Of a stretch of 64,000 bases of DNA, positions 44,721 through 55,250 are shown piece after piece. The DNA is from Theropithecus gelada (lineage: Eukaryota > Chordata > Mammalia > Primates > Cercopithecidae), in NCBI RefSeq assembly GCF_003255815.1, contig NC_037677.1:109630636-109694635 (forward strand), written 5' to 3'. Below the pieces are notes generated by a model. That model was given only the letters and a program-made list of their open reading frames with translations. It searched no databases and had not been told where the DNA came from. Each line of letters starts with the position of its first letter. The first letter of the stretch is position 1. A program made the translations under genes and the position numbers.

Positions 44721-45648
44721 AAACCAATCTCTGGTTAGGGACTGGAGTTGATTTTGTTTGGAATGAGTGTGACTTCATCGTGACCTGAAAGTGTTCAGGA
44801 CCATCTTGGTTAGCACAAGGGTGTGGACGTGTGTCTACTTTCTACCTGATGGGGCAGCATGTTTTGGGGAAATGTAATTTTGGGTTATGACACTGCATGG
44901 TTTGCCAGTAACTTGCTAATCCAACCTTATACATTCCAGCTCACAGTGGAGCATGTCTAATTGCCACAGCAGCATTTATGTGGAACGTGGTTGCACAAAA
45001 GCTCCAGAAAGTCAGGCTGAGGGCTCCTATCTCTTCTCTCTCTTGGTTTAAACTGTCTATTTGTGAGGAATCCTGGGATGGGGCCACTGGCTCTTTAAGA
45101 GAGAGCCCAATTTGGAAATCTAGGACTTGATTGTTGATTATGGGCAATAGATACATTTTAAGAATGATGTTGTAGGCTGTATGAAGTTATTTGATGATTG
45201 TTTTGTTAATGGCTTGCAGGTCAGATTTTCATCTTTTTAAATTAATTATCATAAAAGGAGAGAACAACTGGATTTCAGAACTATCCCTTGAGGTGTACTT
45301 GAAACTCAGGTGCAAGGGACCCATAGGGGTCTGGCTTGGAAAGTGTATTGCTATGTCCAGTTTACACATAAGCATGTGCAAATTCAGCAGGTTAGCTGAG
45401 CTGCCCAGGAATATCTAGGCAAGAATGACTGTATTCTGATAATTACTCAGGCCTCTGCCTCATCTCTGCTGCCTGCCACCCCCGCCCCGACTCTCTTGTG
45501 AGTGCCAGGTTCAGCCTCCATTTGAATGCCAGACAGGAAATTAGCATTCCCAGAATCCATGTCTTTAGTGCACTCTCTCCCTAGCTCCAAACCTGTTACT
45601 CCTTGTGTTTGACATCTCAGTAAAGCTCAGCAACATTGACCTATTACT
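44721..45648. other. Unique intron around the rs12255372 site
   Basis: The SNP-orthologous base at 45427 lies in non-repetitive sequence, about 220 bases before an L2 element. Confidence 0.55.
45427..45427 (+). promoter_or_regulatory. Base orthologous to human rs12255372 (G here)
   Basis: The sequence 'ccaggaatatctaggcaag' then 'aatGactgtattctg' closely matches the human flank I recall for rs12255372 (G/T). The window carries G, the non-risk allele in humans. The distance to the exon (about 9.1 kb) also agrees with my memory of the human map. This is a landmark by homology; no function is visible in the sequence itself. Confidence 0.8.
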
Positions 45649-45985
45649 TAGGCCTCAAACCTTGGGTGGCACCATTGATTGCTCTTTTCTTTCACACCCC
45701 ACATTCAGCCCGCCAGCCCATCCCACAGGACCAAGTGTGTCCTCTCTACCTTCAAAGCGCGTGTGGCATCCACCGCTTATCACCACCTCTGCCATTACTA
45801 CTGGAGTCCAGTGCCATCATCTCTCAGTTGGATGTCGCCAGAGTGTCTTTGCTGGTCTCTTTCTTGCTTCCTACCTTTGTAATAGCCTATCATCCATCTC
45901 TGGTCTCCACAGCTCATTCCCATACTTTGAGAGGGCCTTTGAAAGCCTTAGACAGATCACATCACAGACCTCAATATGGAAAGTC
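45649..45985 (+). mobile_element. L2 LINE fragment
   Basis: 'caaaccttgggtggcacc', 'gattgctcttttctttcac', 'ctctaccttcaaagcgcg', 'gccatcatctctcagttgg' and 'gacagatcacatcac' follow the L2 ORF-end/3' UTR order, with an internal deletion after 'ccatcatctctc'. Confidence 0.78.
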
Positions 45986-47136
45986 GGGATAAATTTTATC
46001 TCTGGAAAGAGGCCCAAAGCAGTGATGAACAGATACTTTGTCCTGTCACATGATTGAAAGGTGGGGCTTTGAGACCCAAGAGCTTAGAATGGAGAGCCTA
46101 GATGCCATTACGCCCAGGCGCTGGCCGTGCTTCAAGGTTTGTGCTGGTGGAGGAGAGATGGCTGGGGGTCACCTGTAGGCTGAGCAGGTCCCTGTTCATC
46201 AGGCCCTGGCTCATCCAGCAGGGCGTGGCTGATGTTTTCAATGTTGTACCCTGAGTGGGACCCAGATGCTTCCCAGCTGTGCCACATCTGAGCCCTGCAT
46301 GCCATGTGTCCAGTTGCAGCCTGACTGCAACGTAAGGCTGCTGAAGAGCTCTGGATGGTGTGAAGCAGTCTGTTTTCTAGCCTGAGCCTGCATAGCCGGC
46401 GGATCCTGGACCGTGATTAAGTGCATCACCTAGCCTTGAATGAGATGGGGTCACCGTGTGTCCAAATAGTGGGATAAAGGCTTTACTCTTGTCTCCCTGC
46501 TCTGAGGGCACAAGCTGCTTGTTCCTCTTACAAGGACGCTGTCTGTGTTGCTCAGGTGCTGGGGTGAAAAAAACAGCAAGCATTTGAAAAGGCCGAAGAA
46601 GGAAGGAAAGCTGAGAGCAGCACAGCCCTGGGGACTGATCCATCCCATTGTCCCCAAGGTGGGAGTGTTATCAAGTCCCGTCTTTGAGCCATACCTCTGA
46701 CTCTTCCCGGAAAGTTAGACCCAACTCAAGAACACACCAAGAGAAGTGTTTCCCCCCAGCCCTTTCCGATTGAAAGGAGACGCCAACCTTGATGGGCGGA
46801 GGTAGAAAATACAGTCTAAAAACAGTGTCTTGTAACTGAAGGGGAACATGACTGGGCAGAGGGCTTCTGGTGAAACTTTTGGGATGATTCAGCTGGAACT
46901 CAGGAAAAAAAGTTGTTTTTTTGGAAAGAGGTAGCAGCCCCCTTCAGCCAAAGCTCATAAATGAAGGAATGTCTGAGACTCAGAATTACAGTGACCAAGG
47001 CAAGACATTGTCAAAGGCTAATAAGTGAGTTTGGGAGAGGCCGTCTCCATTTTTAGAATATGGCCAAGCATCTTTCCCACCGTCTTCCTCGAGCCCCTTC
47101 CCATCCCACTTCTGAAAAGCACTGAGTTGGCCATTA
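45986..47136. other. Unique intron, nothing recognised
   Basis: About 1.15 kb with no transposon recognised. Confidence 0.4.
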
Positions 47137-47142
47137 CTATGC

Positions 47143-47417
47143 TTTTTTTGAGAGGAGTCTCACTCTGTCGCTCTGTCGCCCAGGCTGGAGTGCAGTGGCG
47201 CCATCTCGGTTCACTGCAAGCTCCGCCTCCCAGGTTCACGCCATTCTCTTGCCTTAGCAGGTGGGACTACAGGCATCGGCCACTGCGCCTGGCTAATTTT
47301 TTTTGTATTTTTAGTAGAGACGGGGTTTCACCGTGGTCTCGATCTCCTGACCTCGTGATCCGCCCGCCTTGGCCTCCCAAAGTGCTGGGATTACAGGCGT
47401 GAGCCACCGCGCCTGGC
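47143..47417 (-). mobile_element. AluY with a 12-bp deletion
   Basis: Young antisense Alu, CpG-rich. Relative to AluY it lacks the 12 bases of 'gttagccaggat' ('caccgtggtctcgatc'), lacks about 13 bases around the 'gcagg' at 47257, and repeats 'tctgtcgc' near its 3' end. Target-site duplication 'ctatgc' plus T-run at 47137-47142 and 47418-47423. Confidence 0.92.
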
Positions 47418-47423
47418 CTATGC

Positions 47424-50252
47424 TTTTTTTTCCTTAAATTGTGAAGTTGTTTTCAGGTATTGAGAATAACACCCAGGTGTGAACTCCCAGCGTAAGAAAT
47501 CAAGCATTCAAAGTGGAATAAGGTTCTGAAGCTGACATCTGTCTCTACACATTTTTTTTTTTTCCGATAATACCATTTCCTGTCTCCACCCTCACTCTTT
47601 CATTGTGGTGAACTACACTTCCCTTGTTCCACTTGGTTCTGTTGCAAATGTGATTAGGCAAGGGGCAGATATGTGATATTTATTTTGAGTCTTTTACACG
47701 CAGAGAGGATCTAAATCTGGCTCTTTGCAACTGCCTTCATACACATGCATACACATACACACAAATACACACATACATACATAAACACATATATATGCAC
47801 ACACCCCCGACTCAGTAGAGGACCCTCATTTGTAGAAGGGTAAAATGAGTGAGGCAGAAATGCCTTTATGGCACCATGGAGTTCTGTGTAGCCAGTTCCA
47901 ATCCTGGGCTATTCAGTAAGGAATGAAGTTGGAGATAGTTTTCTGTCCCTTACAACCAAAGGAATTCTAACTTATAGTCTGCCAAGTTTTATGTTTATAA
48001 TTAAAAATGACATGTTTTTTCTTTTGGATTTTTAATGCTTTTGAATTAAAAATGCTGGAACATGAGCTGATTCTTCTATCGCTACATAAATAGAGCCCTA
48101 CAAGATTAGAGCGTGCTTGCTTTCTTTAAGAACAGGTTGGTTTGTGCTCGTCTGAGGACTGTTTTAAGGAGACTTATTATACACAATCATCCCCCACAAA
48201 TGATTTCTAAAGAGAGGCTGGTATGAAAAAAAGGAGTTTCCGTGATTCTCTCCTGTGGTTCTGGGGAATTCTGAAAATGAACTTTAGGTATTTTTGTGAA
48301 ATTCTCATTTTCATATTTTTGGTATCTCAGAGTTTTCTTTTCCGGCTTCTGTTTAACATACTCCTCTTTGCCCTAAAGCTCTCTTATTTTTGCTCCTTGG
48401 GACAACTGAAGAACCCTTAGATAATTAATAGTATGAAATTTAGTTGAAAAATGTCACAATAATGTAATAACATAAATAAGGAGGTGTCACTTTAACCTGT
48501 GTTGTGTAGTCTCCTCTACTTATTAACGCTTACTTGTATTACTATAAGCATTATTTTTTAAATCATGGAAAATTGGTGGCAAGATGAGCATACAGTTGTT
48601 TATTTCTGTTTGACTGATTATTACAACTTCACTATTTGATGAAGGTTCTGTACATTTTCCTTTAAGACACATAGAAACCGTGAGAAGATCCTGCAGCTCC
48701 GAAAGGCTACGGTGTCGATCCGAGGACTCTGAGCCCAGTGCAGTGTTTGTACCTGGACTGCAGGCTGGGTGGCGTCTGCTGGGAGCAGTGTGTTGAGAGA
48801 GACTCTGAGGCCGTATGTGTCAGGGCCTCCAGGGGAAGGATGCATTGATGGATTAATTTCTGCCAAGGCTGAAAGAGGAGAGAGTAAGAGGGCTGTAGAG
48901 GTGTCACAGCTGTCATTGCTGTTTTAGGCAGTCGAGCTTTTGGGAAAGTGTCAGAAATTGAGCCCCCTACTGGATCTATCGGAGCCCTGTCAAATGTCCA
49001 TTTAGATGTCCTGGTGAACAAAAGTCCTACTGACTCACCATTTAAAAACTTGTTCCAAATGAAATGATGGGAGAAAGGAACATTTTTCATCCGAACCCAG
49101 AATGAGGATGTACCCAAGGAAAAGGACATAGGCTCAGGAGCTGGACTGTGGCTCCACTGACTTGATGTATCCCACTTTGTTCCTCCCACGGCTGGGATGT
49201 CTCTTTGCTCTCCATGACCCATGTGTCTTGAGGACATGACACATGGGCCCAGCTTGAAGTATGGATTCATTTTTAGGCATTCTACCTGTGAATGATTGCA
49301 GTGGATCTAGTCATATTTCTGAGAGTTACTGAAACTGGACTTCAGTAGTGAAGTCTGCAGTTCCCTTTTCCTCCTACCTTTCTATTAGACATTGCATGAT
49401 ATAAAAATCAAGGTATTTCTAAGAGGGTGATAACTTCAATGTTATCTAAACTTTTAATTTGGAAGAAGAGGGGTTCTTTGTTCTTTTTAAAAATACACAA
49501 ACGAACTTCTTTATCTGATTCTTTTTTGCTGCAAACCCATGATGCCCTCTTCCCGATTTATCTGCTACACTGTGAGTTCAAGCCTGGCATAGGACACAGG
49601 CACAGCTCTAATGCCAACAATCTCATGGTTAAGTTTTGGAACGTAATTTGAAAAATGTAACCCATTGAGAGGCAGTAAGGACATATGGTGAGCTGGTGCG
49701 TGTTTGGATGTCTGTGTGGAAGAAGTGAGTGGGTAGAGAGGACATTTGTCAAGGAGCGGGAGGGCGGGCCATTGGCTTGGGGGAAATGGGCTGAGACTCC
49801 AGGGGTGGCCAGCACCGCATACAGAGGCCAGCAGGGTTGGGCTTGGCTAAGTGCTCTGGTGTCTGGATGCCTATGTGAATTTCCTCCAGAAGTCTTCAGT
49901 TGGCAAAGTACAACCTGCTGGATATGGAGCCAGGGTGCGGATTGTCGGGATACTGCTGGGCGCAGGCGTGTGATACCAGAGGTCAGAACAGAAGCTGAGG
50001 GATGAGGCTTTGGGAGCTTTTTGTCATGCACTGTCCTGGAGCCTCAGTTACTACAAAGTCTGCAAATGATAGACCAGAGCTTTGGTTCTCTCTCATGCTA
50101 GCTCCCCTGTTCCTGATTTTTCTTTTAATATTAGACTTAATCCCAGAATTCACATGTTGAAAGAAAACGTAGAGGTCTAGTGATACCAAAGCCTCATTTT
50201 GATAGTTACGGAACTGATGCCTTGAGAAATGGAGAGAGAAGTACAAGATCAT
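47424..50252. other. Unique intron with an AC/AT microsatellite
   Basis: An imperfect (AC)n/(ATAC)n stretch lies at about 47738-47808. A 187-codon minus-strand frame (49270-48707) crosses unique sequence without similarity I recognise. A weak MIR-like patch lies near 50160-50230. Confidence 0.45.
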
Positions 50253-50513
50253 GGTAATACTGGATGTTCACTGAACACTTACTAGCTCCAGGCCTTTTCT
50301 AAGTAATTTATGAAGTTGTCAGGTGTAATCCTCACAACGCCCTTATGAATGAGCTATGGTTATTATCCCAATTTGGCAGATGAGGACACTGAGACTTGAG
50401 GGGAAGATGATGTACTCAAAGTCACACAGCTGGGAGGCGGCAAGCTGGAATTTGAACCCAAGCAGTCTCACACCAGAGCCAGGGCTGTCACCCTTCCGTG
50501 TTATGCTGCCTTA
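50253..50513 (+). repeat. MIR SINE, essentially full length
   Basis: From 'ggatgttcactgaacacttac' type start through 'gtgtaatcctcacaacgcc', 'ttggcagatgaggacactg', 'caaagtcacacagctggg' and 'atttgaacccaagcagtctc' to 'gttatgctgcctt'. Best MIR in the window; the tRNA-like promoter region is diverged. Confidence 0.92.
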
Positions 50514-51090
50514 ATCAGGCACACATACAGGCGGGGAGAGGCAGGTTTCCGGACACCAGACCAGGCTGGTGCCGGTCAGGCTACACCAGGGAACCTGGAG
50601 GCCTGTCATTCTTTTGTGATGCTGTTAGTTCCTGTTGAGGAAGTGAGGCTTTGTGGGTTCCTAGGAGGAAAAGGTATGAACTCATGGCAAAAGAAAGGAA
50701 CCAAAAAAGGGAGATACGCATCACAATGAGCCTTCTATTCATCCCAAATTACACGTCCTTTTATACCGTGTGTGTCTGCAAACTGGCGGGTAAATCACAA
50801 ATCCTTCTGGTAAGTTACAATGGACGGAAGGTTGTTGCATTTCTTTTAAATCGCCAATCATTTAACGCTATATGTAGACACTCCCTCATCTGTCTTTTGT
50901 ACGAATTTGGATCTTTGTGTTTTGGGGTTTGCCACGATGTTTGGCAGTTCCCCTTAGGGTGTCTGTCCCAGAGTTTGTCACACTGACAGGCTTTGGGGAG
51001 AGAAGTCAGAGGTGGGCTTCCCTGTTTTCAGTGGCTGTATCTGATTGTTCTGTCTGTTCTCCGGGACAGGAGAGATTGATTGCTCTCTAG
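50514..51090. other. Unique intron, nothing recognised
   Basis: No transposon recognised. Confidence 0.4.
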
Positions 51091-52375
51091 CTCTTTTTAA
51101 AATTAAAACAACAAAAAAAATGCAGAAAGGTACAAAGGATAACAAACACATTCATGCCACCTAAAATAACAATTATTAATCTTTTTTCCCCTCCTAGCCC
51201 ATGATCTTCCCTCCCCGGCTGTTATTCATATGAAAACCGAGTTCAGGTTTTTATACTTTTCGACATCTATTTATATTAACCTATGTATTATAAATAATCT
51301 TAGTGGTTTTTAACTTTTACATAAGTGGCTTCACATTCCACCTAACATTCTGCTGCATGTTTTTCTTTTCTTTTTGTTTTTTTCTTTATTTTCAAATTTG
51401 TATTTTGCAGCATGCTTTTCTTAGTCAACATTACATAGGAATTTTATCTACACTGTACATTGAAATTTAGCTCATTCTTTTTAACTGCTATGTAGTATTT
51501 AATTGTATGGAAATACTACAGCTCTCTATTTCTGTATTGATGGTTAATTAGGTTGCTTACAGTTTTTTAAGATTACAGACTATGCTGTAATAGCCATCCT
51601 TTGGGCAAGTGTTTGTAGGTACCTATATATGAGTTTCTCTAGGATTCATACCAAAGTAGAGGAATTGGTCGGGCATTGGTTGGCTGGTTTTAATTTTAAT
51701 TCACATGCTATTGTCAAGCTCTCCAGAACAACTGGATCAGTTGATTGGATCAATGAGTATTTCCATCACCAGCATATAAACTCTTTCCTCATAATCTCAC
51801 CAATACTTGATCTTGTTGGACTTGAAATTTTTGCCAGTTTGCTAGGTATGCAATGGCATCTTACCTAATTTGCATTTATTTGATGACTCCTGAGGTTGAG
51901 CATCTGGTCATATGTTTATTTTCTCCTCTGTGGCTTGCCTGGTTTAATGCCTTTTTCATTTTAAAGAATCAGGTAGTTTTCTGTTATTGATTTATAAGAG
52001 CACTTTATATAAGTTGAAAACTTGATTCTATGTGTTGGAAGTACTTTTTCTAGGCTGTGATGATTTAAAATACTGCTTTAGATGGGTTTTCATTTTTACC
52101 TTTTATTTTAGAGATGGAGTCTCACTGTATTGCCCAGGCTGGATTACAGTGGCTATTCATAGGAAAGTGCATAGTGTGTTACAGCCTCCACCTCCTGGTA
52201 CCAAGAGATCCTCCTGCCTCAGCCTCCCAAATAGTGGGACCACAGGTGCACATCACTGTGCCTAGCTTTAGATGGGTTTTGAAAGAAAGAAGTTTTAAAT
52301 TTTAATATCCTCAAATTCATCTGTATTTTCCTCTGTGCTTTTATTTTGTACCCACTCTTAAGTAGCTCTGAATTC
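51091..52375 (-). mobile_element. L1M LINE fragment (antisense), interrupted
   Basis: Plus strand carries the reverse of an old L1 end: 'ttcatatgaaaaccgag', 'agctcattctttttaactgc', 'gcaatggcatcttaccta', 'atttgatgactcctgagg', 'ttgatttataagagcac', resuming as 'ttttaatatcctcaaattc' after the Alu monomer at 52091-52264. No intact ORF remains. Confidence 0.85.
52091..52264 (-). mobile_element. 7SL-like Alu monomer (FAM/FRAM type) inserted in L1M
   Basis: Antisense monomer: 'gtctcactgtattgccca', then 'acagtggctattcatagg', which complements the 7SL/early-Alu motif 'cctgtgaatagccactg' lost from standard Alus. It ends 'gggaccacaggtgcac'. Perfect 16-bp target-site duplication 'gctttagatgggtttt' at 52075-52090 and 52265-52280. 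Confidence 0.85.
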
Positions 52376-52644
52376 TACAGATAGTTGATGCGGGAACTCT
52401 GATTTTAATTGGACATCTGCTCTCCAACAGTCACATTGAAGGAAATTAGTTTTCGTTGGTAGGAATCTAAGCAAGGGGTTGATTTTTAAACTAGGCTTTA
52501 CATATAATTTAAAGCAAGTCACTTAGAACAAGATACAAAAATTGTGGACTGGACCCATATCTGGAAAACTTGAAAGTGCTAGGGCAATAAATAATTCTTG
52601 GTCACATACAGCTGAGGTCTTGGGCTCCTGATTCTGGAACAGAA

Positions 52645-52835
52645 GCTTTCTATATTTTATCTCATCAGTCTTAGCAACAGGTCCTCTTGAAGCAATTTTA
52701 TCCCCATTTTAGAGATAAGAAAACCAGAGCTTAAAGCAGTTAGATAATTTATGAAGTAAGTGGCAGAGCCAAGATTCAAATCCAGACCTTTCTGACCACA
52801 AAGCTCGTTGCTGAATACTGCGTCCCATTGCCTTC
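52645..52835 (+). repeat. MIR SINE fragment
   Basis: 'atcccca' + 'ttttagagataagaaaacc', 'agagcttaaagcagttag' and 'gtggcagagccaagattc' + 'aaatccagacc' in MIR order. Confidence 0.82.
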
Positions 52836-53748
52836 TTGCGAATTGGGATTTGTTTGAATCCCAACATCTTTATATGTTATTTTTAATTTGAATCTAATTG
52901 GAAGTGGGGCAGTGAGGGTAGAGGACAGGAAGAAGGGGAAGAGCCTGAGACTCAATAATAGAAACTAAAAACCTGTCGCCAGGAGGGCAGTTCAAAAGGA
53001 AGAGTTCCATATTTCATGTAACTGAAACGTTAAAAGCCCAAATAATTGCATCATGCAAGTCTGATGCTGAGTAATCACCCTCCCCCATATTGTTGGAGGG
53101 GGGGCAAGAAGTCTGGGAAGCTGCTTTTGCCTAAGGAATTACATTCCAGGGGACTCCGAGGATTTAGGTAACCACAAAAGCCATTTATTTCGAGTACACT
53201 GAGATTTCTACCACTTTGATCCCTAATCCATAGCATAATTAATAAATGAAATGTGCTGTAGCATGGGTTTTTTACAAAGTGTACTTTTAAAATGGCTTTT
53301 GGTCTGACATGATTCATTTGCCACTTGGAAAAGCGTCATAGCCTCAGATGGGCAGGCTGGGAGAGGCTGCCTGGTGGGTAGCTGAGGGCGGTTTCCTGGG
53401 GCACAGTTCCTGCCTTGGGCCTCTACAGAATAGTCTCTTCCAAACATCTCCCAGACTCTGCGTTTTCCAGGAAGCGTGCAGAAATAGGAGGCCAGGACTG
53501 AAATGCTGTCTGCTCTGTGTATGTCAGAAGACCGCAAACCACTTATAACCAATGAAGATCTTTTTATTTGTTCTTATCCCTTTATGTCACTTGAGGAAAG
53601 TTGCTGTGAGTAGGTGATGACCATTACAGTGATTACTGGTTGCCCAAACTGAGAAGCCAGACATTTGGCTTGGTTTCTCTCCCTTCCTCTTGTCTCTCCT
53701 ACCCTGTAAACACATACTTGGTGATTACCCATGGGGAGACAAGACAGG
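52836..53748. other. Unique intron, nothing recognised
   Basis: No transposon recognised. A G8 run lies at about 53098-53103 within 'ggaggggggg'. Confidence 0.4.
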
Positions 53749-53757
53749 CTGGGAATA

Positions 53758-53991
53758 TATATTTTTGCAACTTCAGCCTCCTGGGTTCAAGCGATTCTCC
53801 TGCCTCAGCCTCCAGAAGAGCTCGGATTATAGACGTGCACCGCCACGCCTGGCTAACTTTTTGTATTTTTAGTAGAGATGGGGTTTCACCATGTTGGCCA
53901 GGCTGGTCTCGAACTCCTGACCTCAGGTGATCTGCCCGCCTTGGCCTCCCAAAGTGATGGGATTATAGACGTGAGTCACTGAGCCTGGCCC
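53758..53991 (-). mobile_element. 3'-truncated Alu with target-site duplication
   Basis: Antisense Alu lacking roughly the last 60 bases of its right arm and its long tail (begins 'tttttgcaacttcagcctcc'), yet flanked by 'ctgggaata' at 53749-53757 and 53992-54000. Confidence 0.88.
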
Positions 53992-54000
53992 CTGGGAATA

Positions 54001-54115
54001 ATATATCAGTGGACAAGAAAATATTCTTGCTCTCATGGGACTTCTGTTGGGGGTCAGGGTATAGGGAGGAAGGCATAGAGATGAAAAGCAGTAAACAAGT
54101 CATAGGGGAAAATTT
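54001..54115 (-). mobile_element. L2 fragment (antisense)
   Basis: 'cttgctctcatgggacttc', 'gatgaaaagcagtaaacaag' match reverse L2 (ccctgccctcatggagc, acaataaacaag). Confidence 0.55.
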
Positions 54116-54159
54116 AAATACGTTAATAAATAAATAATAAAATAGAAATAAATCTGTTG

Positions 54160-54325
54160 GCTACTTAACAGGATGTGCCACGTTCCAGATATATTACTTT
54201 ATCCTTATGACCTTTGGGGGCTAAGCATTACTATTCCATTTTACAGAGGAAGAGACTAAGGCTCAGAGAGAAGGGAGGCGGCTTTTCACAGGTGGAAAGC
54301 CAGACCTTTTCAGTGATCATTCAGT
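54160..54325 (+). repeat. MIR SINE fragment
   Basis: 'caggatgtgccacgttccag', 'ttccattttacagaggaag' and 'agactaaggctcagagag' follow MIR. Confidence 0.78.
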
Positions 54326-55207
54326 TCGTAGCTAAGGTCTTATTTTCTGTGCTCTCTGTCAGCTGAAAATGGGCAAGGTAATTTCACATAGTGACAGGAG
54401 CCATGTCAGAGAAAGAGCAGGACAGTGGGACAGAGAGGGACCGGGCCGGGGGCTGTTTCAGATGGAGGGTCGGGAAGAACCAAACTAAGATGTGAACGGT
54501 GGGAGGTGTTGGAGCTGTGGTGCTTGCCTAGAAGGACCCTCATGGAGCAATTGGAAGCTTCTGGCAGGAAGAACTTAATGTCTTGCGTGTGCCCTATGTG
54601 GGTTCATTAGGGCCTTTAAAGGGGGAAGAAGGTGGTGGCTGTAAATGTTACAATCTTACCTTTGGCCCCTAGGGATTCTTTCAACCTTGGTTCAGTAACA
54701 ACTTGTGACTGCCCAACAGGGCTTCCTTTTGGGAGAGAATGGCTTGTTACATTCAAATATGCCATAAAAGTATCACCATTTATTTCAGTGTCTGATGCCC
54801 CGGCTTGGGGAGTCTGAGGAGGCTCTGAATAGGTCTGAAGAGGCCCTTTAGAGTAGAGATGAAAAGGGGGCGGGGAATCCTCCATTCTAGACAAAGAGTC
54901 TGCAATGGGAAGATGGCCAAATGCTGTTTTTGGAGTGGGTGAGAGGGAAAAGAAAGGTATGGATGGTTCGTTGGAAAATGTGGTTTTATACAGGGTTTTG
55001 GTGTCGGGTCCCTGAGGGCAACATGGACTCCAAATGTGATCCTCCAGGCAGCTCATAGCCCCAGCCCCTTCCTTTTGCTTCCTGGTGGGTTTGTGAAAAG
55101 AAGGGGTTGTGTCTCCAATCTGAGCAGTAAGTCTGAGGGGGGTTGGATCCATGTGGCTTTCCTGTGTCCTGTTCCTTGTAAAAGTTCCAGGTTTTGGGTT
55201 GTGAGCT

Positions 55208-55250
55208 GTGCGTGTGTGTGTGTGTGTGTGCGCGCGCGTGCGTGTGCGCT
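55208..55250. repeat. (TG)n/(CG)n alternating purine-pyrimidine run
   Basis: 'cgtgtgtgtgtgtgtgtgtg' followed by 'cgcgcgcgtgcgtgtgcgc', strictly alternating and potentially Z-DNA forming. Confidence 0.95.

Noticed and set aside
48707..49270. 187-codon minus-strand ORF
   Set aside because: No recognisable domain, no splice or promoter context, and a few frames of this length are expected in 64 kb.
51629..51868. 79-codon plus-strand ORF near 51.7 kb
   Set aside because: It lies in antisense L1M sequence.
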